From the NCBI RefSeq assembly GCF_027497995.1, contig NZ_JAODBT010000002.1:853470-917469 (forward strand): DNA of 64,000 nucleotides, given 5' to 3'. This document shows positions 1-8,054 of the stretch, one piece after another. The notes beneath the pieces were generated by a model. That model was given only the letters and a program-made list of their open reading frames with translations. It had not been told where the DNA came from and made no database searches. Positions within the stretch are counted from its first letter, which is position 1; the number at the start of each line of letters is the position of its first letter. Origin of the DNA: Stenotrophomonas sp. Iso1. GTDB taxonomy: Bacteria; Pseudomonadota; Gammaproteobacteria; Xanthomonadales; Xanthomonadaceae. The position numbers and the translations under genes were made by a program.

Positions 1-392
1 TTGGCCTGATGCTCGGCGTCGAGGCGGTTGAGGCTGGCACGGCGCAACAGTGCTTCCACCTGCGCATGACGCATGGGCTGCTCCAGCGGCCAGACGTTGG
101 CCTCATGCAGGCCGTAGTGGCGAGAAAACGCCAGCGGATCACTTTCCGCCAGCAGAATCGGCGGCGGCAGCGATGCAGCCGCCAGCCAGTTGAAAAAGCC
201 TGCCGCACGATCAGCGTCTTCCAGTGCGCCGACCACGATGGCCATCCAGTCGTTGGCGCGATGGCGGCGGGTGTCGATGTCCTGTGCTTCGCTGACCCAA
301 CGCGGGTTGAAATCCATGAATTCCAGCAGCGCGATGGTGCGCTCGGCCCGGACGGCATCGGCATCGATGACCAGAATGCGCGACTCACTCAT
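1..392 (-). CDS. fleQ: Flagellar sigma-54-dependent master regulator FleQ (N-terminal part only)
   Basis: The reverse strand reads MSESRILVIDADAVRAER from an ATG at 392 and stays open to the window edge, so only about 130 N-terminal residues are present. This matches the receiver-like N-terminal domain of FleQ, the enhancer-binding activator of flagellar genes in Pseudomonas and Xanthomonas. The AAA+ and HTH domains would lie beyond base 1. A GAAGGA ribosome site precedes the ATG, and the start overlaps the vemR stop by 8 bases, so the two are translationally coupled. The identification rests on this N-terminal sequence and on the rpoN2-vemR-fleQ order known in Xanthomonas. Confidence 0.82.
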   Translation of the reverse strand, partial: MSESRILVIDADAVRAERTIALLEFMDFNPRWVSEAQDIDTRRHRANDWMAIVVGALEDADRAAGFFNWLAAASLPPPILLAESDPLAFSRHYGLHEANVWPLEQPMRHAQVEALLRRASLNRLDAEHQA

Positions 393-765
393 GACTGGGA
401 TCCTTCAGTGTTTCCAGGATCGGCATGACTTCCTGGATATAAGACAGTTTGCTGACGAAGTTGTCGGCACCGGCGCGCAGTGCGTGCTCGCGGTGCTCGG
501 AATCATCGAAATGGCTGGCGATGACGATATAGGGCGCGTCGTCCTGGCTCTTGATCAGGCGCGTGGCCTGCAGCCCGCCCATCTCGGGCATGGCCAGGTC
601 CATCAACACCACCTGCGGGCGCATCGATTCAGAACGCTCAATCGCTTCCAGCCCGTTGGCGGCACTGCCGACAACCTCCAGCCAGTCGATCTTGCGGAAA
701 TGGCGCATGGCGGCGTTGATGAAACCTTCATGGTCGTCGACCAGCAATACGGTGAGCTTGCTCAT
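385..765 (-). CDS. vemR: Single-domain response regulator VemR
   Basis: This is a stand-alone CheY-like receiver of 126 residues with no output domain. It has the acidic pocket D10-D11, the phosphoacceptor D56 in VVLMDLAMPEMGG, a conserved S84 and K106. I start it at MSKLTVLL (765) because AAGGA lies 8 bases upstream; a longer frame to 816 has no such site. VemR of Xanthomonas campestris affects motility, exopolysaccharide and virulence, sits in the rpoN2-vemR-fleQ operon, and has phosphorylation-relevant residues D11 and D56, as here. It follows rpoN2 after 14 bases and overlaps fleQ. Its role in this organism is inferred by homology. Confidence 0.85.
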   Translation of the reverse strand: MSKLTVLLVDDHEGFINAAMRHFRKIDWLEVVGSAANGLEAIERSESMRPQVVLMDLAMPEMGGLQATRLIKSQDDAPYIVIASHFDDSEHREHALRAGADNFVSKLSYIQEVMPILETLKDPSHE

Positions 766-779
766 GGGAATCCTTGGTT

Positions 780-2189
780 TCAGCCCACACGGGCCAGCGG
801 TGGCTTGGCGTTGCAACGGCGACGTTCACGGGCCGGCGCGATATCAAGCTGTTCGCGATACTTTGCGACGGTGCGGCGGGCAATGTTCACCCCTTGGCGT
901 GCGAGCAGTCCGGCGATGGCTTCGTCTGCCAAGGGGCGTGCAGCCGGCTCGGAGTCGATCAGGCGCTTGACCATGGCCTTGACGGCCTGCCCGGAGACGC
1001 TGGCGCCTTCCAGTCGTACCGCGAAGAAGTGCTTGAGCTCGAACGTGCCGCGTGGCGTTTGCAGGTACTTGCCCGAGGTGATGCGTGACACGGTGGACTC
1101 GTGCATGCCGATGGTGTCAGCCACTTCCTTCAGGGTCAGCGGTGCCATGGCTTCTTCACCATTGACCAGGAATGCAGCCTGACGCTCGATGATCACCCGC
1201 GCGGTACGCAGCAGCGTGTCGTAACGCATCGACAGCCCGCGCGTCAGCCAACGCGCTTCCTGCAACAGTTCGCGCAGCGGCTGTGCGGCTTCGCCTGCGC
1301 TGTCGGCCACCACGCGCTCGTAGCTGGCGTTGATGCCCAGTCGCGGTGTGGTCGCCGGGTTGAGCGCGATACGCCACTGGCCATCGGCGTGCCAGGCCAC
1401 CACGTCCGGGATAACGGTCAACTCCGGTTGCGGCTGCAAAATTTCTGCCGGACGCGGCTGCAACGACAGCACCAGGCGGAATGCTTCACGCACATCGTCC
1501 AGCTCCGCGTCCAAGGCCTGCGCCAAGGCGGGGAGATCGTGATTGGCGAGTAGTTGGATGTCTGCATCCAACAGGCGTGCAGCGAGATGGCGCGCAGGGA
1601 CGCGGCCTGGCAACGAGGTCAGCTGTGCCAACAGGCACTCCCGCAGATCGACCGCCGCCATACCGGCCGGCTCGCCATGCAGCAGGCGCTGGCGAACCAT
1701 TTCGACATCAGCGCTAGTGCGGTCCAGTCGCGCACACGCCAATTGAGTAAGTGCAGGCAGTGATGCCTGCAGATAACCGGCATCGTCACACTGTTCCAGC
1801 CAGTACCGGGCGATGACGAGATCGGCTTGATCCAGTTCCAGTGCGAGCGTTTTGAGAATGCGCAGTTGCGGATCGCTGGATTCGCCAGCGGCAATGCGCG
1901 CCATATGGTCGTCATCGGCGCCGTTCCAACTGGAAGCGGGCACGTCCCACATGGTGCTTTCGGGAAGCTCGTCGAACGCAGCGGTTTCGACCTGCGCCTC
2001 ATCGGCCGCAGTGGACGGGGCGGCGTCTTCGCGCTCTTCGCTCAACTCCAGCAGCGGGTTGTTTTCCAGCGCTTGCCGCACCTCCAGCTCCAGCTGCATG
2101 CCGTTGAGTTGAAGCAGGCGAATGGATTGGAGTAGGGCGGGGGTCAAATGCAGCTGTTGACCCAGTTGTGCGGACAGCGTGGTTTTCAT
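780..2189 (-). CDS. rpoN2: RNA polymerase sigma-54 factor RpoN2 (flagellar paralogue)
   Basis: A 469-residue sigma-54. Region I is the Gln/Leu-rich N-terminus (LHLTPALLQSIRLLQ), followed by an acidic region II. The core-binding and HTH regions end in the diagnostic RpoN box ARRTVAKYRE at residues 437-446. It directs core polymerase to -24/-12 promoters and needs an activator such as FleQ, encoded just downstream. Xanthomonads carry two rpoN genes; the copy in the flagellar cluster is called rpoN2, and I use that name from context. The C-terminus runs about 20 residues past the box. The 262 bp upstream separate it from a NarL-type regulator and probably hold its promoter. Confidence 0.93.
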   Translation of the reverse strand: MKTTLSAQLGQQLHLTPALLQSIRLLQLNGMQLELEVRQALENNPLLELSEEREDAAPSTAADEAQVETAAFDELPESTMWDVPASSWNGADDDHMARIAAGESSDPQLRILKTLALELDQADLVIARYWLEQCDDAGYLQASLPALTQLACARLDRTSADVEMVRQRLLHGEPAGMAAVDLRECLLAQLTSLPGRVPARHLAARLLDADIQLLANHDLPALAQALDAELDDVREAFRLVLSLQPRPAEILQPQPELTVIPDVVAWHADGQWRIALNPATTPRLGINASYERVVADSAGEAAQPLRELLQEARWLTRGLSMRYDTLLRTARVIIERQAAFLVNGEEAMAPLTLKEVADTIGMHESTVSRITSGKYLQTPRGTFELKHFFAVRLEGASVSGQAVKAMVKRLIDSEPAARPLADEAIAGLLARQGVNIARRTVAKYREQLDIAPARERRRCNAKPPLARVG

Positions 2190-2451
2190 GCGTATTTCCC
2201 GTTGCGCCGCTTCAACGGCACGTTGTGGAACGCATCTTGCGTGGCCGCTGTCAGGGCCGTAATAGGTGCCCGCCTGAGGGCTGTAGTTGCAGCACCCACA
2301 TCATGTAGGGATTTCCCTTACATGGTGACGGTTATATGGCGCCTTAGTTGGCTGGAAATTATCCAAGTAGCTGATTTACAAGGATTGATGCTCAGTTGGC
2401 GTCGGAAACCCGTTTCTGTGACGTCCGGCAGGTTTGGCGGCGCCTGCGGGC

Positions 2452-3084
2452 TCAGGCCAAGTCTTTTTCGTGGCGTACGGCGAGCAGCAGCAGGTCATTT
2501 GCGCGGCGGCAGCCCAATACTTCCATCATCCGGGCGCGATGGGTTTCCACCGTCTTGACGCTGATGCCGAGTTCGGCCGCGATTTCCTTGGTGGTCTGAC
2601 CATTGCCCAGATAGCGCAGGATCTGACGCTGACGCGGTGACAGTGCGGCAATGCCGGTAGGGCGAGCACGCGACAGCAGCGGGGCCAGCATCTTGGCGGA
2701 GATCTGTGGGCTCAGGAACACCTGTCCGGCATGTGCGGCCCGCAGCGCCAGTTCCAGTTCGGCCGTTGCCGCGTCCTTGACCAGGAAGCCGACCGCGCCG
2801 CGATCCAGTGCATCACGGACATGCGAGGCATCGTCATGCATGGACATGATTACCGCGCGTGCATGCGGAATGCGTTCGCGGATGTCGCTTAATGCGTCCA
2901 GTCCGCTGCGACCCGGCAGCGACAGATCCAGCAATATCAAGTCCGGCACATGAAACAACGCCATTTCCAATGCCTGCTCGGCATTGCTGGCTTCGGCGAC
3001 GACTTCGATACCGTCGAACGACTGCAGCAACCGGCTCAACCCGGCCCGTACCAATGTGTGGTCGTCAACGATCAGAACGCGCAC
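2452..3084 (-). CDS. NarL/FixJ-family response regulator
   Basis: A 210-residue two-domain regulator. The receiver occupies about residues 1-120, with acidic residues D7-D8, phosphoacceptor D53 in LILLDLSLPGRSG and a lysine in the GFLVKDA segment. The C-terminal LuxR-type HTH contains LSPRQRQILRYLGNGQTTKEI and ISVKTVETHRARMMEVLG. It should bind DNA after phosphorylation. It lies between the PilZ-like gene and rpoN2, with no kinase beside it. The only HisKA_3-type kinase in the window, the usual partner class, is at 26518-27615. Its target genes cannot be read from the sequence. Confidence 0.88.
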   Translation of the reverse strand: MRVLIVDDHTLVRAGLSRLLQSFDGIEVVAEASNAEQALEMALFHVPDLILLDLSLPGRSGLDALSDIRERIPHARAVIMSMHDDASHVRDALDRGAVGFLVKDAATAELELALRAAHAGQVFLSPQISAKMLAPLLSRARPTGIAALSPRQRQILRYLGNGQTTKEIAAELGISVKTVETHRARMMEVLGCRRANDLLLLAVRHEKDLA

Positions 3085-3164
3085 AGGAATGAGTTACTCA
3101 ACGGAATGCAGCACCTTAACGGAGCAGGGGAGCAGGCGCCAGCAGGCCAGAAGTACCGGTTGTT

Positions 3165-3734
3165 TCAACGGTTGCGCCGACTGTCGGCAATTTGACGACG
3201 ATGCAGGCGAAACAGGTGTCTTTCCAGTGCTGAACCGAGCGCATCGCTTGCATTCTGCAGCTGTAGCCACAGATGAAAGTGACCTGCTGTACCCGTCTCG
3301 GCCAGCACCACTACGGGCAGTTCGATAGTGTCGGGCAGCCAGTCCGCTGGTTGCAGTTTCACTAGGCCGTCGGTGCCGGGTGATACGCCTGTGGCGTGTT
3401 CAAGATCGATACGCAGACCGTGACGCGACCAGCGCACCGGGCGTGCCGGCAATGCGGCGCTGGATTGCTGCAGCAGACGCCCAAGCAGCACCAGGGTCAA
3501 ATCCATGCGGGCTTCCAGGCGCTGCAGCTGCGCGCTGCTTTCGACGCGCTCCTCGCTGTCGTCGCTGCCACGCGAATCTTCCACCAGCGCAACGCTGCGC
3601 AGGAGCATTTCCGATGCTCCGGGGCGCTGCACGCTTGCACCGGCCTCAAACATCACCGGTAGCGTGACGTCACACGACAGGGTGTCGTCAAACAGTTCCA
3701 CTTCGGCGGGATGCGAGAGGCTGGGGGTTGTCAT
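3165..3734 (-). CDS. Atypical PilZ-like protein of the flagellar cluster
   Basis: A 189-residue soluble protein. The N-terminal half is acidic and helical (SSAQLQRLEARMDLTLVLLG). The C-terminal half has a beta-rich stretch (WSRHGLRIDLEHATG ... DGLVKLQPADWLP) that resembles PilZ folds. The canonical RxxxR and D/NxSxxG c-di-GMP residues are not evident, so ligand binding is doubtful. Xanthomonas flagellar clusters carry a PilZ-domain gene at this position, which supports the call. Its ATG overlaps the stop of the upstream FliT-like gene by 4 bases, so it is probably the last gene of a fliS-fliT-pilZ unit. It could instead be an unrelated flagellar accessory protein. Confidence 0.6.
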   Translation of the reverse strand: MTTPSLSHPAEVELFDDTLSCDVTLPVMFEAGASVQRPGASEMLLRSVALVEDSRGSDDSEERVESSAQLQRLEARMDLTLVLLGRLLQQSSAALPARPVRWSRHGLRIDLEHATGVSPGTDGLVKLQPADWLPDTIELPVVVLAETGTAGHFHLWLQLQNASDALGSALERHLFRLHRRQIADSRRNR

Positions 3735-4042
3735 GGCAATGCGCCGGCCTGTTGGTAGGCGTTGACCGCGCGGGTGGATTGCCGCTCCTGGCGCAAGTGG
3801 GCGGCAGCTTCATCGCGCAGCTCACGCATGCGCGCGATCAGTGCCTGCTGCTGTTTATGCAGCTGTTGCAGTGCCGGCATTTCCGTTTCCACGCCATTGG
3901 CCTGGACGTAAGCACGCAGGCGCTGGTCGTGATCGTTGACGATTTTCTCGGCCTGTGCGTGATCTTCGGCGTCAATGGCGTTTTTGAGCGATTCCAGATC
4001 GTCCTGCAGGGACTGCAGCACGGTGCTGTTGTCAGAAGGCAT
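3731..4042 (-). CDS. FliT-like flagellar export chaperone
   Basis: A small, mostly helical protein of 103 residues (MPSDNSTVLQSLQDDLESLK ...). It has heptad-like Leu/Ala spacing and a charged C-terminal coiled coil (RMRELRDEAAAHLRQERQ). Size, composition and position directly after fliS and before a PilZ-like gene fit FliT-type chaperones, which hold FliD and sometimes regulate flagellar transcription. FliT proteins are poorly conserved, so this rests mainly on synteny. The start at 4042 is chosen because it follows the fliS stop immediately; the longer upstream frame only re-reads fliS. Its stop overlaps the PilZ-like start by 4 bases. Confidence 0.6.
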   Translation of the reverse strand: MPSDNSTVLQSLQDDLESLKNAIDAEDHAQAEKIVNDHDQRLRAYVQANGVETEMPALQQLHKQQQALIARMRELRDEAAAHLRQERQSTRAVNAYQQAGALP

Positions 4043-4043
4043 G

Positions 4044-4463
4044 TCAGGCTCCGTTGGCGACCGGGCGGCTGCGCTGTTCGAGCGGGATCGCGTTCCATGC
4101 CGATTCGATCTCGCCCAGCAGGGAAAGCGATTCCTGCAGTGCGTTGATGTCATTGTTGAGGTTGGCTTCGGTCAGGCGTTGCACGATGTAGTCGTAAAGT
4201 GCGGACAGGTTGCCGGCAACTTCGCCGCCGGCGCCGTGGTCAAGCGAGCCATTGAGGTGGCCGACGATGGCACAGGCTTCACCGATGGCTTTGCCTTTCA
4301 GGGCCTGGTCGCCCTGGGCCAGAAAGGCTTCGGCACGACGCATGCGCTCGTTGGCGCCTTCCAACAACAGAGAGACCAGTTTGTGCGGGTCGGCATCCAC
4401 CACGCGGGTGGAGACGCCGATTTGGCGGTATTGCTCGGCGAAATTGCGGCTGGGGCCGTACAT
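4044..4463 (-). CDS. fliS: Flagellar export chaperone FliS
   Basis: FliS is the cytoplasmic chaperone that binds the C-terminus of unpolymerised flagellin and delivers it to the export gate. This 139-residue protein begins MYGPSRNFAEQYRQ and has the family core VDADPHKLVSLLLEGA followed by four predicted helices, including the YDYIVQRLTEANLNND segment. I start at 4463 because AGGAG lies 9 bases upstream; the longer frame adds 16 unlikely residues. It lies 112 bp below fliD, and that gap contains a sigma-28-like site, so fliS may be transcribed both with fliD and on its own. Confidence 0.93.
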   Translation of the reverse strand: MYGPSRNFAEQYRQIGVSTRVVDADPHKLVSLLLEGANERMRRAEAFLAQGDQALKGKAIGEACAIVGHLNGSLDHGAGGEVAGNLSALYDYIVQRLTEANLNNDINALQESLSLLGEIESAWNAIPLEQRSRPVANGA

Positions 4464-4531
4464 GTACTCAATCTCCTGGTGTTCGCGCAGTGAAGACGAC
4501 TGCCGATACATCGTGTGTGTGGCTTGATCAG

Positions 4532-4559
4532 CTATCGGCCATCAGGGCCGCTGACTTGA
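4532..4559 (-). promoter_or_regulatory. Possible sigma-28 promoter before fliS
   Basis: On the minus strand, GCCGATAG (4539-4532) is preceded by TCAA (4559-4556) with a 16-base spacer, one longer than the usual 15. The -10 is nearly perfect and the -35 fits the TCAA variant used by Pseudomonas FliA. It lies about 70 bases upstream of the fliS start. Confidence 0.45.
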
Positions 4560-4574
4560 GTGTATTTGAGGCCG

Positions 4575-5939
4575 TCAGCCGGACATCGCGGCGAACTGTT
4601 GCGAGAGATAGCTGCTGGTGCCCTGCATCTGCGACACCAGTTTGTCCATTGCCGTGAACTGGGCGGTATAGCGCGCCGATACCTTCTCCATGCGGAGGTC
4701 GAGGTCGTCGAGCTGCTTCTCCAGCTTCTTGATTTCCTTGTTGAGCGCATCGGTGCGCTGCACCAGCGTGCCGGTACCGGTGTCCAGGTTGCTCTTGAGG
4801 ATGCTGTTCATGCCCTCGTAAAGACTGCCGCTTTTTCCGACCAACGCTTCGGCGGCCGCAGGGTTCTTGGCCATGGCTTTGTCGAAGGTGCTGGCGTCCA
4901 AAGACAAGGTGCCATCTTTGGTGATGGTCAGGCCAAGTTCCTTCAGGTCGATCACATTGGCGCTGAGCTGGCCACGCAGCTGCTGTTGCATGCCACGGAT
5001 CATCGAATCGCCGGTCAGTACCGAGGCCTTGTCCTTCTCTGCGTCGTAAGCGCTGGACGTCTTGAGCAGGCTGGTGGCAGCGTTGTAGGCGGTGACAAAG
5101 GCCTGTACCGCGGTTTTCAACGGTTCGTTGTTCTGGGTGATGCTCAGGACGGTGGTGGTGCCTGCCTCGGCCTTGGTTAGATCCAGTGTCACGCCGGCGA
5201 TGATGTCGCTGATGCTGTTGCTGCTGGATTCGCGGTCAAAACCGTCCACGCGAACATGCGCGTTGGTGGGCGCGCTGGTCTGGGTCAAGCCGCCGCTGGT
5301 GCCGTCCCAGGTCAGTGCGGACAGGCCGCCGTTTCCACCGCTGGCGGTAACCTTCAATGCGCCGTCGGTGCCTGAATTCACCGCATTGAGCACCAGGTGC
5401 TGGCCGTCGTTGGCGGTGATGACGGTGGCATTGACACCCTTGCCGCCTGCCGCGCTGTTGATGGCAGCGGCGATGCTGGCCAGGTTGCTGCCGGGAGCGA
5501 TGTCGACCGAAATGGAGTCTTCTTCGCCCCAGGCAATGGAAAGCTTGCCGTCGCCAACCAGTGCTTCGGCATCGAACGCGCCGGAACTGAGCTTCTGCGG
5601 TTGCGCCAGACTGACGACTTCGATGTTGTAGCTGCCCGCAGCCGCCAAGGTTTTGCCGGTGGCAGGATCGGTGACGATGGTGGCGCTGAAACCACTCTTT
5701 TCCGGTACGGAGGTTTTATAGGCGCGCACATCGGCGGCCTTGCCCATCGCTTCCATTGCTGTCTGCAAGGTGCTGAGTGAGCTCTTGATGCTGCCCAGCG
5801 CCGACAACTTGGCGGTCGCGGTGGTTCCCTGGTTGTTGATGCGGTTGGCTGAAGGCGCGCGTTCAGCAGCGACCAATTGCGCAACGATGGTAGGGATGTC
5901 CAGGCCGGAGCCGATGGTGGACAGGGAAGACGTAGCCAT
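4575..5939 (-). CDS. fliD: Flagellar filament cap protein FliD (HAP2)
   Basis: A 454-residue cap protein that folds exported flagellin at the filament tip. The N-terminal domain MATSSLSTIGSGLDIPTIV contains the FliD_N signature (SGLDIPTIVAQLV). The middle is Thr/Ala/Gly-rich and exposed. The C-terminal coiled coil (LNKEIKKLEKQLDDLDLRMEK ... YTAQFTAMDKLVSQMQ) is typical of FliD_C. It lies between the first flagellin gene and fliS. A consensus sigma-28 promoter about 50-75 bases upstream marks it as a late gene with its own transcript. Confidence 0.95.
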   Translation of the reverse strand: MATSSLSTIGSGLDIPTIVAQLVAAERAPSANRINNQGTTATAKLSALGSIKSSLSTLQTAMEAMGKAADVRAYKTSVPEKSGFSATIVTDPATGKTLAAAGSYNIEVVSLAQPQKLSSGAFDAEALVGDGKLSIAWGEEDSISVDIAPGSNLASIAAAINSAAGGKGVNATVITANDGQHLVLNAVNSGTDGALKVTASGGNGGLSALTWDGTSGGLTQTSAPTNAHVRVDGFDRESSSNSISDIIAGVTLDLTKAEAGTTTVLSITQNNEPLKTAVQAFVTAYNAATSLLKTSSAYDAEKDKASVLTGDSMIRGMQQQLRGQLSANVIDLKELGLTITKDGTLSLDASTFDKAMAKNPAAAEALVGKSGSLYEGMNSILKSNLDTGTGTLVQRTDALNKEIKKLEKQLDDLDLRMEKVSARYTAQFTAMDKLVSQMQGTSSYLSQQFAAMSG

Positions 5940-5987
5940 TGGGTTTCCTCTTGCGGCAAGGGGATGACGTTGCAGCAGGCATCCCAG

Positions 5988-6014
5988 ATATCGGCACCAG
6001 GGCGTATAGCTTTA
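5988..6014 (-). promoter_or_regulatory. Sigma-28 (FliA) promoter of fliD
   Basis: Minus-strand TAAA (6014-6011), exactly 15 spacer bases, then GCCGATAT (5995-5988). It matches the TAAA-N15-GCCGATAA consensus at all but the last base. Transcription would start about 40 bases before the fliD ATG at 5939. Confidence 0.85.
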
Positions 6015-6213
6015 GCCAGGTGATCGCGCAGGGAAATGCAAGTGGCGTGCCAGCAGGTAAGGGAGCGGATTGCCGGGAGCGATCATGGTTGCGGTGCTGG
6101 TGATGCAGCTGGAGCGGGCTTACCTGTAGTTGCCAGCAACGCGACGATCAGGACGTTTTCCGGCGTCGCGTCTGTGGACGCTCCTGCACAGGCACTCCCG
6201 TTCTTCCACAACA

Positions 6214-6244
6214 ACAAGCCCCGCCTTTGAGGGGCGGGGCTTGT
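6214..6244 (-). terminator. Terminator after first flagellin gene
   Basis: Twelve-base perfect inverted repeat, ACAAGCCCCGCC (6214-6225) and its complement (6233-6244), with a 7-base loop. On the minus strand it is followed by TTGTTGTGG. It lies 46 bp past the stop of the flagellin at 6291 and separates that gene from fliD. Confidence 0.8.
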
Positions 6245-6290
6245 GTTGGCGATGACGCTTTCACGTCGCTGCCGGGTGCCGCTTACTGGA

Positions 6291-7763
6291 TCAGCGCAGC
6301 AGGCTCAGCACGTTCTGGCTGGTCTGATTTGCCTGGGCCAGCATGGCGGTACCAGCCTGCTGCAGGATCTGCGTGCGGGTCAGCTCTGCCGTTTCCTTGG
6401 CGTAGTCGGTGTCACGAATACGGCTACGTGCCGAGGACATGTTTTCCGACGAGGTGTTCAGGTTGGCAACCACCGAGGTGAAGCGGTTCTGCACAGCACC
6501 CAGGTCGGCACGTGCCGAGTTGATGGTGTTCAGTGCCGCGTCCATTGCGTTCAGTGCGTTGTCGGCACCGCTCGTGGTGGAGATGTCCAGATCCTTGAAG
6601 CCGGTTGCTGCAACGCCGGCCGCCCAGTTGGTGGTGGTGTCAGCGGTCAGGCCGGTCTGCTCAGTCAGGGTGGTGCCACCCCCGCCAATGGTGAACTGGC
6701 CCGACGAAGAAGCCAGCTGCAGCTTGCCTGCGCTATCGAGCGAAGCGGAAACGCCAGTGTTGTAGCTCTGGTTGTTGATCGCCTTGACCAGATCGGTAGC
6801 GCGCTGTGCGCCACTGCCGGCTGCGCCGAAGTTGATGGTGGCGGTGCCCTTGGTGCCGGTCAGGGTGAAGTTGCCGGCGGTGAAGCTTGCCGGGGTGCCA
6901 CCGGTCTCTGCTTGTGCCGTAACCGTTGCGGTCAGCCCGCCGGTGACGGAGATCGCGGAAGTGTTGGTGTTGCTCAAATCGACGTCGGTGCCACTGACGG
7001 TGGCGGTCAAGCCGGCAACACTGGAGCCAACGGCTGCCTGAACAGCGGTTGCGAGGCCTGCGGCCGTGGTGCGTGCTGCATCGGCTGCAACGGTGATTGT
7101 TTGGCTACCGATCTGGAAGCTCAGTGCGTCAGCGGCAGTCAGACCCGACAGGTCCAGGGTGCCGGAGCCTGCGGTAATGGTGCCGGCAACGTAGCCACCG
7201 TCTGCAGCAACGCCAGCGGCGGTAGCGGCGGTGTCGACCTTGTTCCAGTTACCCAGGTCCTTGATGTTGGCGTTGGCGATCTGGGCGATGTCGATGGTCT
7301 GGCCCTGGTCGGCGCCGATCTGGAACGACTGGCTCTGGAAGCCGCCGTCCAGCAGCTTGGTGCCGTTGAAGTTGGTGTCTTCGGCCACGCGCTGGATTTC
7401 GGCCTTCAGCAGCTGGACTTCAGCGTTCAGTGCTTCGCGGTCGGACGGCGAGTTGGTGGCGTTGCGGGCCTGCACCGACAGCTCACGGATACGCTGCAGG
7501 TTGTTGCCGATTTCAGTCAGCGCGCCTTCGGCGGTCTGCGCCAGCGAGATGCCGTCGTTGGCATTACGGGCAGCCTGATCCATGCCGCGAATCTGGGTGC
7601 TGAAGCGTTCGGAGATGGCCAGGCCAGCAGCGTCGTCTTTGGCGCTGTTGATGCGCAGGCCCGAGGACAGGCGCTGGATCGAGGTGGCCAGGCTGGAGCC
7701 GCTGGTACCCAGGTTGCGCTGGGCGTTGAGCGACATGATGTTGGTGTTGATGACTTGTGCCAT
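6291..7763 (-). CDS. fliC: Flagellin, first copy
   Basis: A 490-residue flagellin. The conserved D0/D1 N-terminal half begins MAQVINTNIMSLNAQRNL and includes RLSSGLRINSAKDDAAGLAI. A Thr/Ala/Gly-rich variable centre occupies roughly residues 175-300. The conserved C-terminal part contains RDTDYAKETAEL and ends NVLSLLR. It is exported through the flagellar channel and polymerises into the filament. AGGAAG precedes the ATG. A sigma-28 promoter lies about 100 bp upstream and a strong hairpin follows the gene, so it is monocistronic. Its paralogue lies immediately upstream; the two share both ends and differ mainly in the centre. Confidence 0.96.
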   Translation of the reverse strand: MAQVINTNIMSLNAQRNLGTSGSSLATSIQRLSSGLRINSAKDDAAGLAISERFSTQIRGMDQAARNANDGISLAQTAEGALTEIGNNLQRIRELSVQARNATNSPSDREALNAEVQLLKAEIQRVAEDTNFNGTKLLDGGFQSQSFQIGADQGQTIDIAQIANANIKDLGNWNKVDTAATAAGVAADGGYVAGTITAGSGTLDLSGLTAADALSFQIGSQTITVAADAARTTAAGLATAVQAAVGSSVAGLTATVSGTDVDLSNTNTSAISVTGGLTATVTAQAETGGTPASFTAGNFTLTGTKGTATINFGAAGSGAQRATDLVKAINNQSYNTGVSASLDSAGKLQLASSSGQFTIGGGGTTLTEQTGLTADTTTNWAAGVAATGFKDLDISTTSGADNALNAMDAALNTINSARADLGAVQNRFTSVVANLNTSSENMSSARSRIRDTDYAKETAELTRTQILQQAGTAMLAQANQTSQNVLSLLR

Positions 7764-7864
7764 GATTCGAGCTTCCTATGTGGCGTTTGGTCCGGCACAT
7801 CACCTGGCCGGTACTGGGTGCAGTGGGGCGGGGGGTAGGAGCCGTAGCACCGCTGCTGATACCA

Positions 7865-7891
7865 ATAACGGCAGGTTTTCGGGGAGCTTTA
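7865..7891 (-). promoter_or_regulatory. Sigma-28 promoter of the first flagellin gene
   Basis: Minus-strand TAAA (7891-7888), 15-base spacer, GCCGTTAT (7872-7865). One substitution in the core -10 (GCCGATA to GCCGTTA) is shared with the flgM promoter at 22564. The resulting leader would be about 95 nt. Confidence 0.8.
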
Positions 7892-7924
7892 GGGCATTGC
7901 CTGAAAGTGATTTCAACGCCATGA

Positions 7925-7962
7925 AAACGCACAAGCCCCGGTTCCCCGGGGCTTGTGCGTTT
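7925..7962. terminator. Strong, possibly bidirectional terminator between the flagellin genes
   Basis: Seventeen-base perfect stem, AAACGCACAAGCCCCGG (7925-7941) and complement (7946-7962), with loop TTCC. Each strand ends in a short T run because of the AAA/TTT stem ends. It should stop transcripts of the second flagellin gene before they reach the first. Confidence 0.82.
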
Positions 7963-7972
7963 CTGTCGTGCT

Positions 7973-8041
7973 GTAGCGCCGAGCCATGCTCGGCAGGAAG
8001 TCTTGGCAGGAAGGCTCCAGCCGAGCTTGGCTCCGCGCTAC
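7973..8041. repeat. SMAG-like inverted REP dimer
   Basis: GTAG (7973-7976) is followed by the stem GCCGAGC-CAT-GCTCGGC (7978-7994). A related unit in the opposite orientation ends in CTAC at 8038-8041. Paired stem-loops tagged with GTAG are the hallmark of the SMAG repeats described in Stenotrophomonas maltophilia. The element sits just beyond the stop of the second flagellin gene. Confidence 0.7.
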
Positions 8042-8054
8042 AGGTGCTATGTGC

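Noticed and set aside
1619..2002. 127-codon minus-strand frame inside rpoN2
   Set aside because: Out-of-frame shadow of sigma-54 on the same strand.
4501..4508. Plus-strand GCCGATAC as a sigma-28 -10
   Set aside because: No -35 at the right spacing and no plus-strand gene follows.
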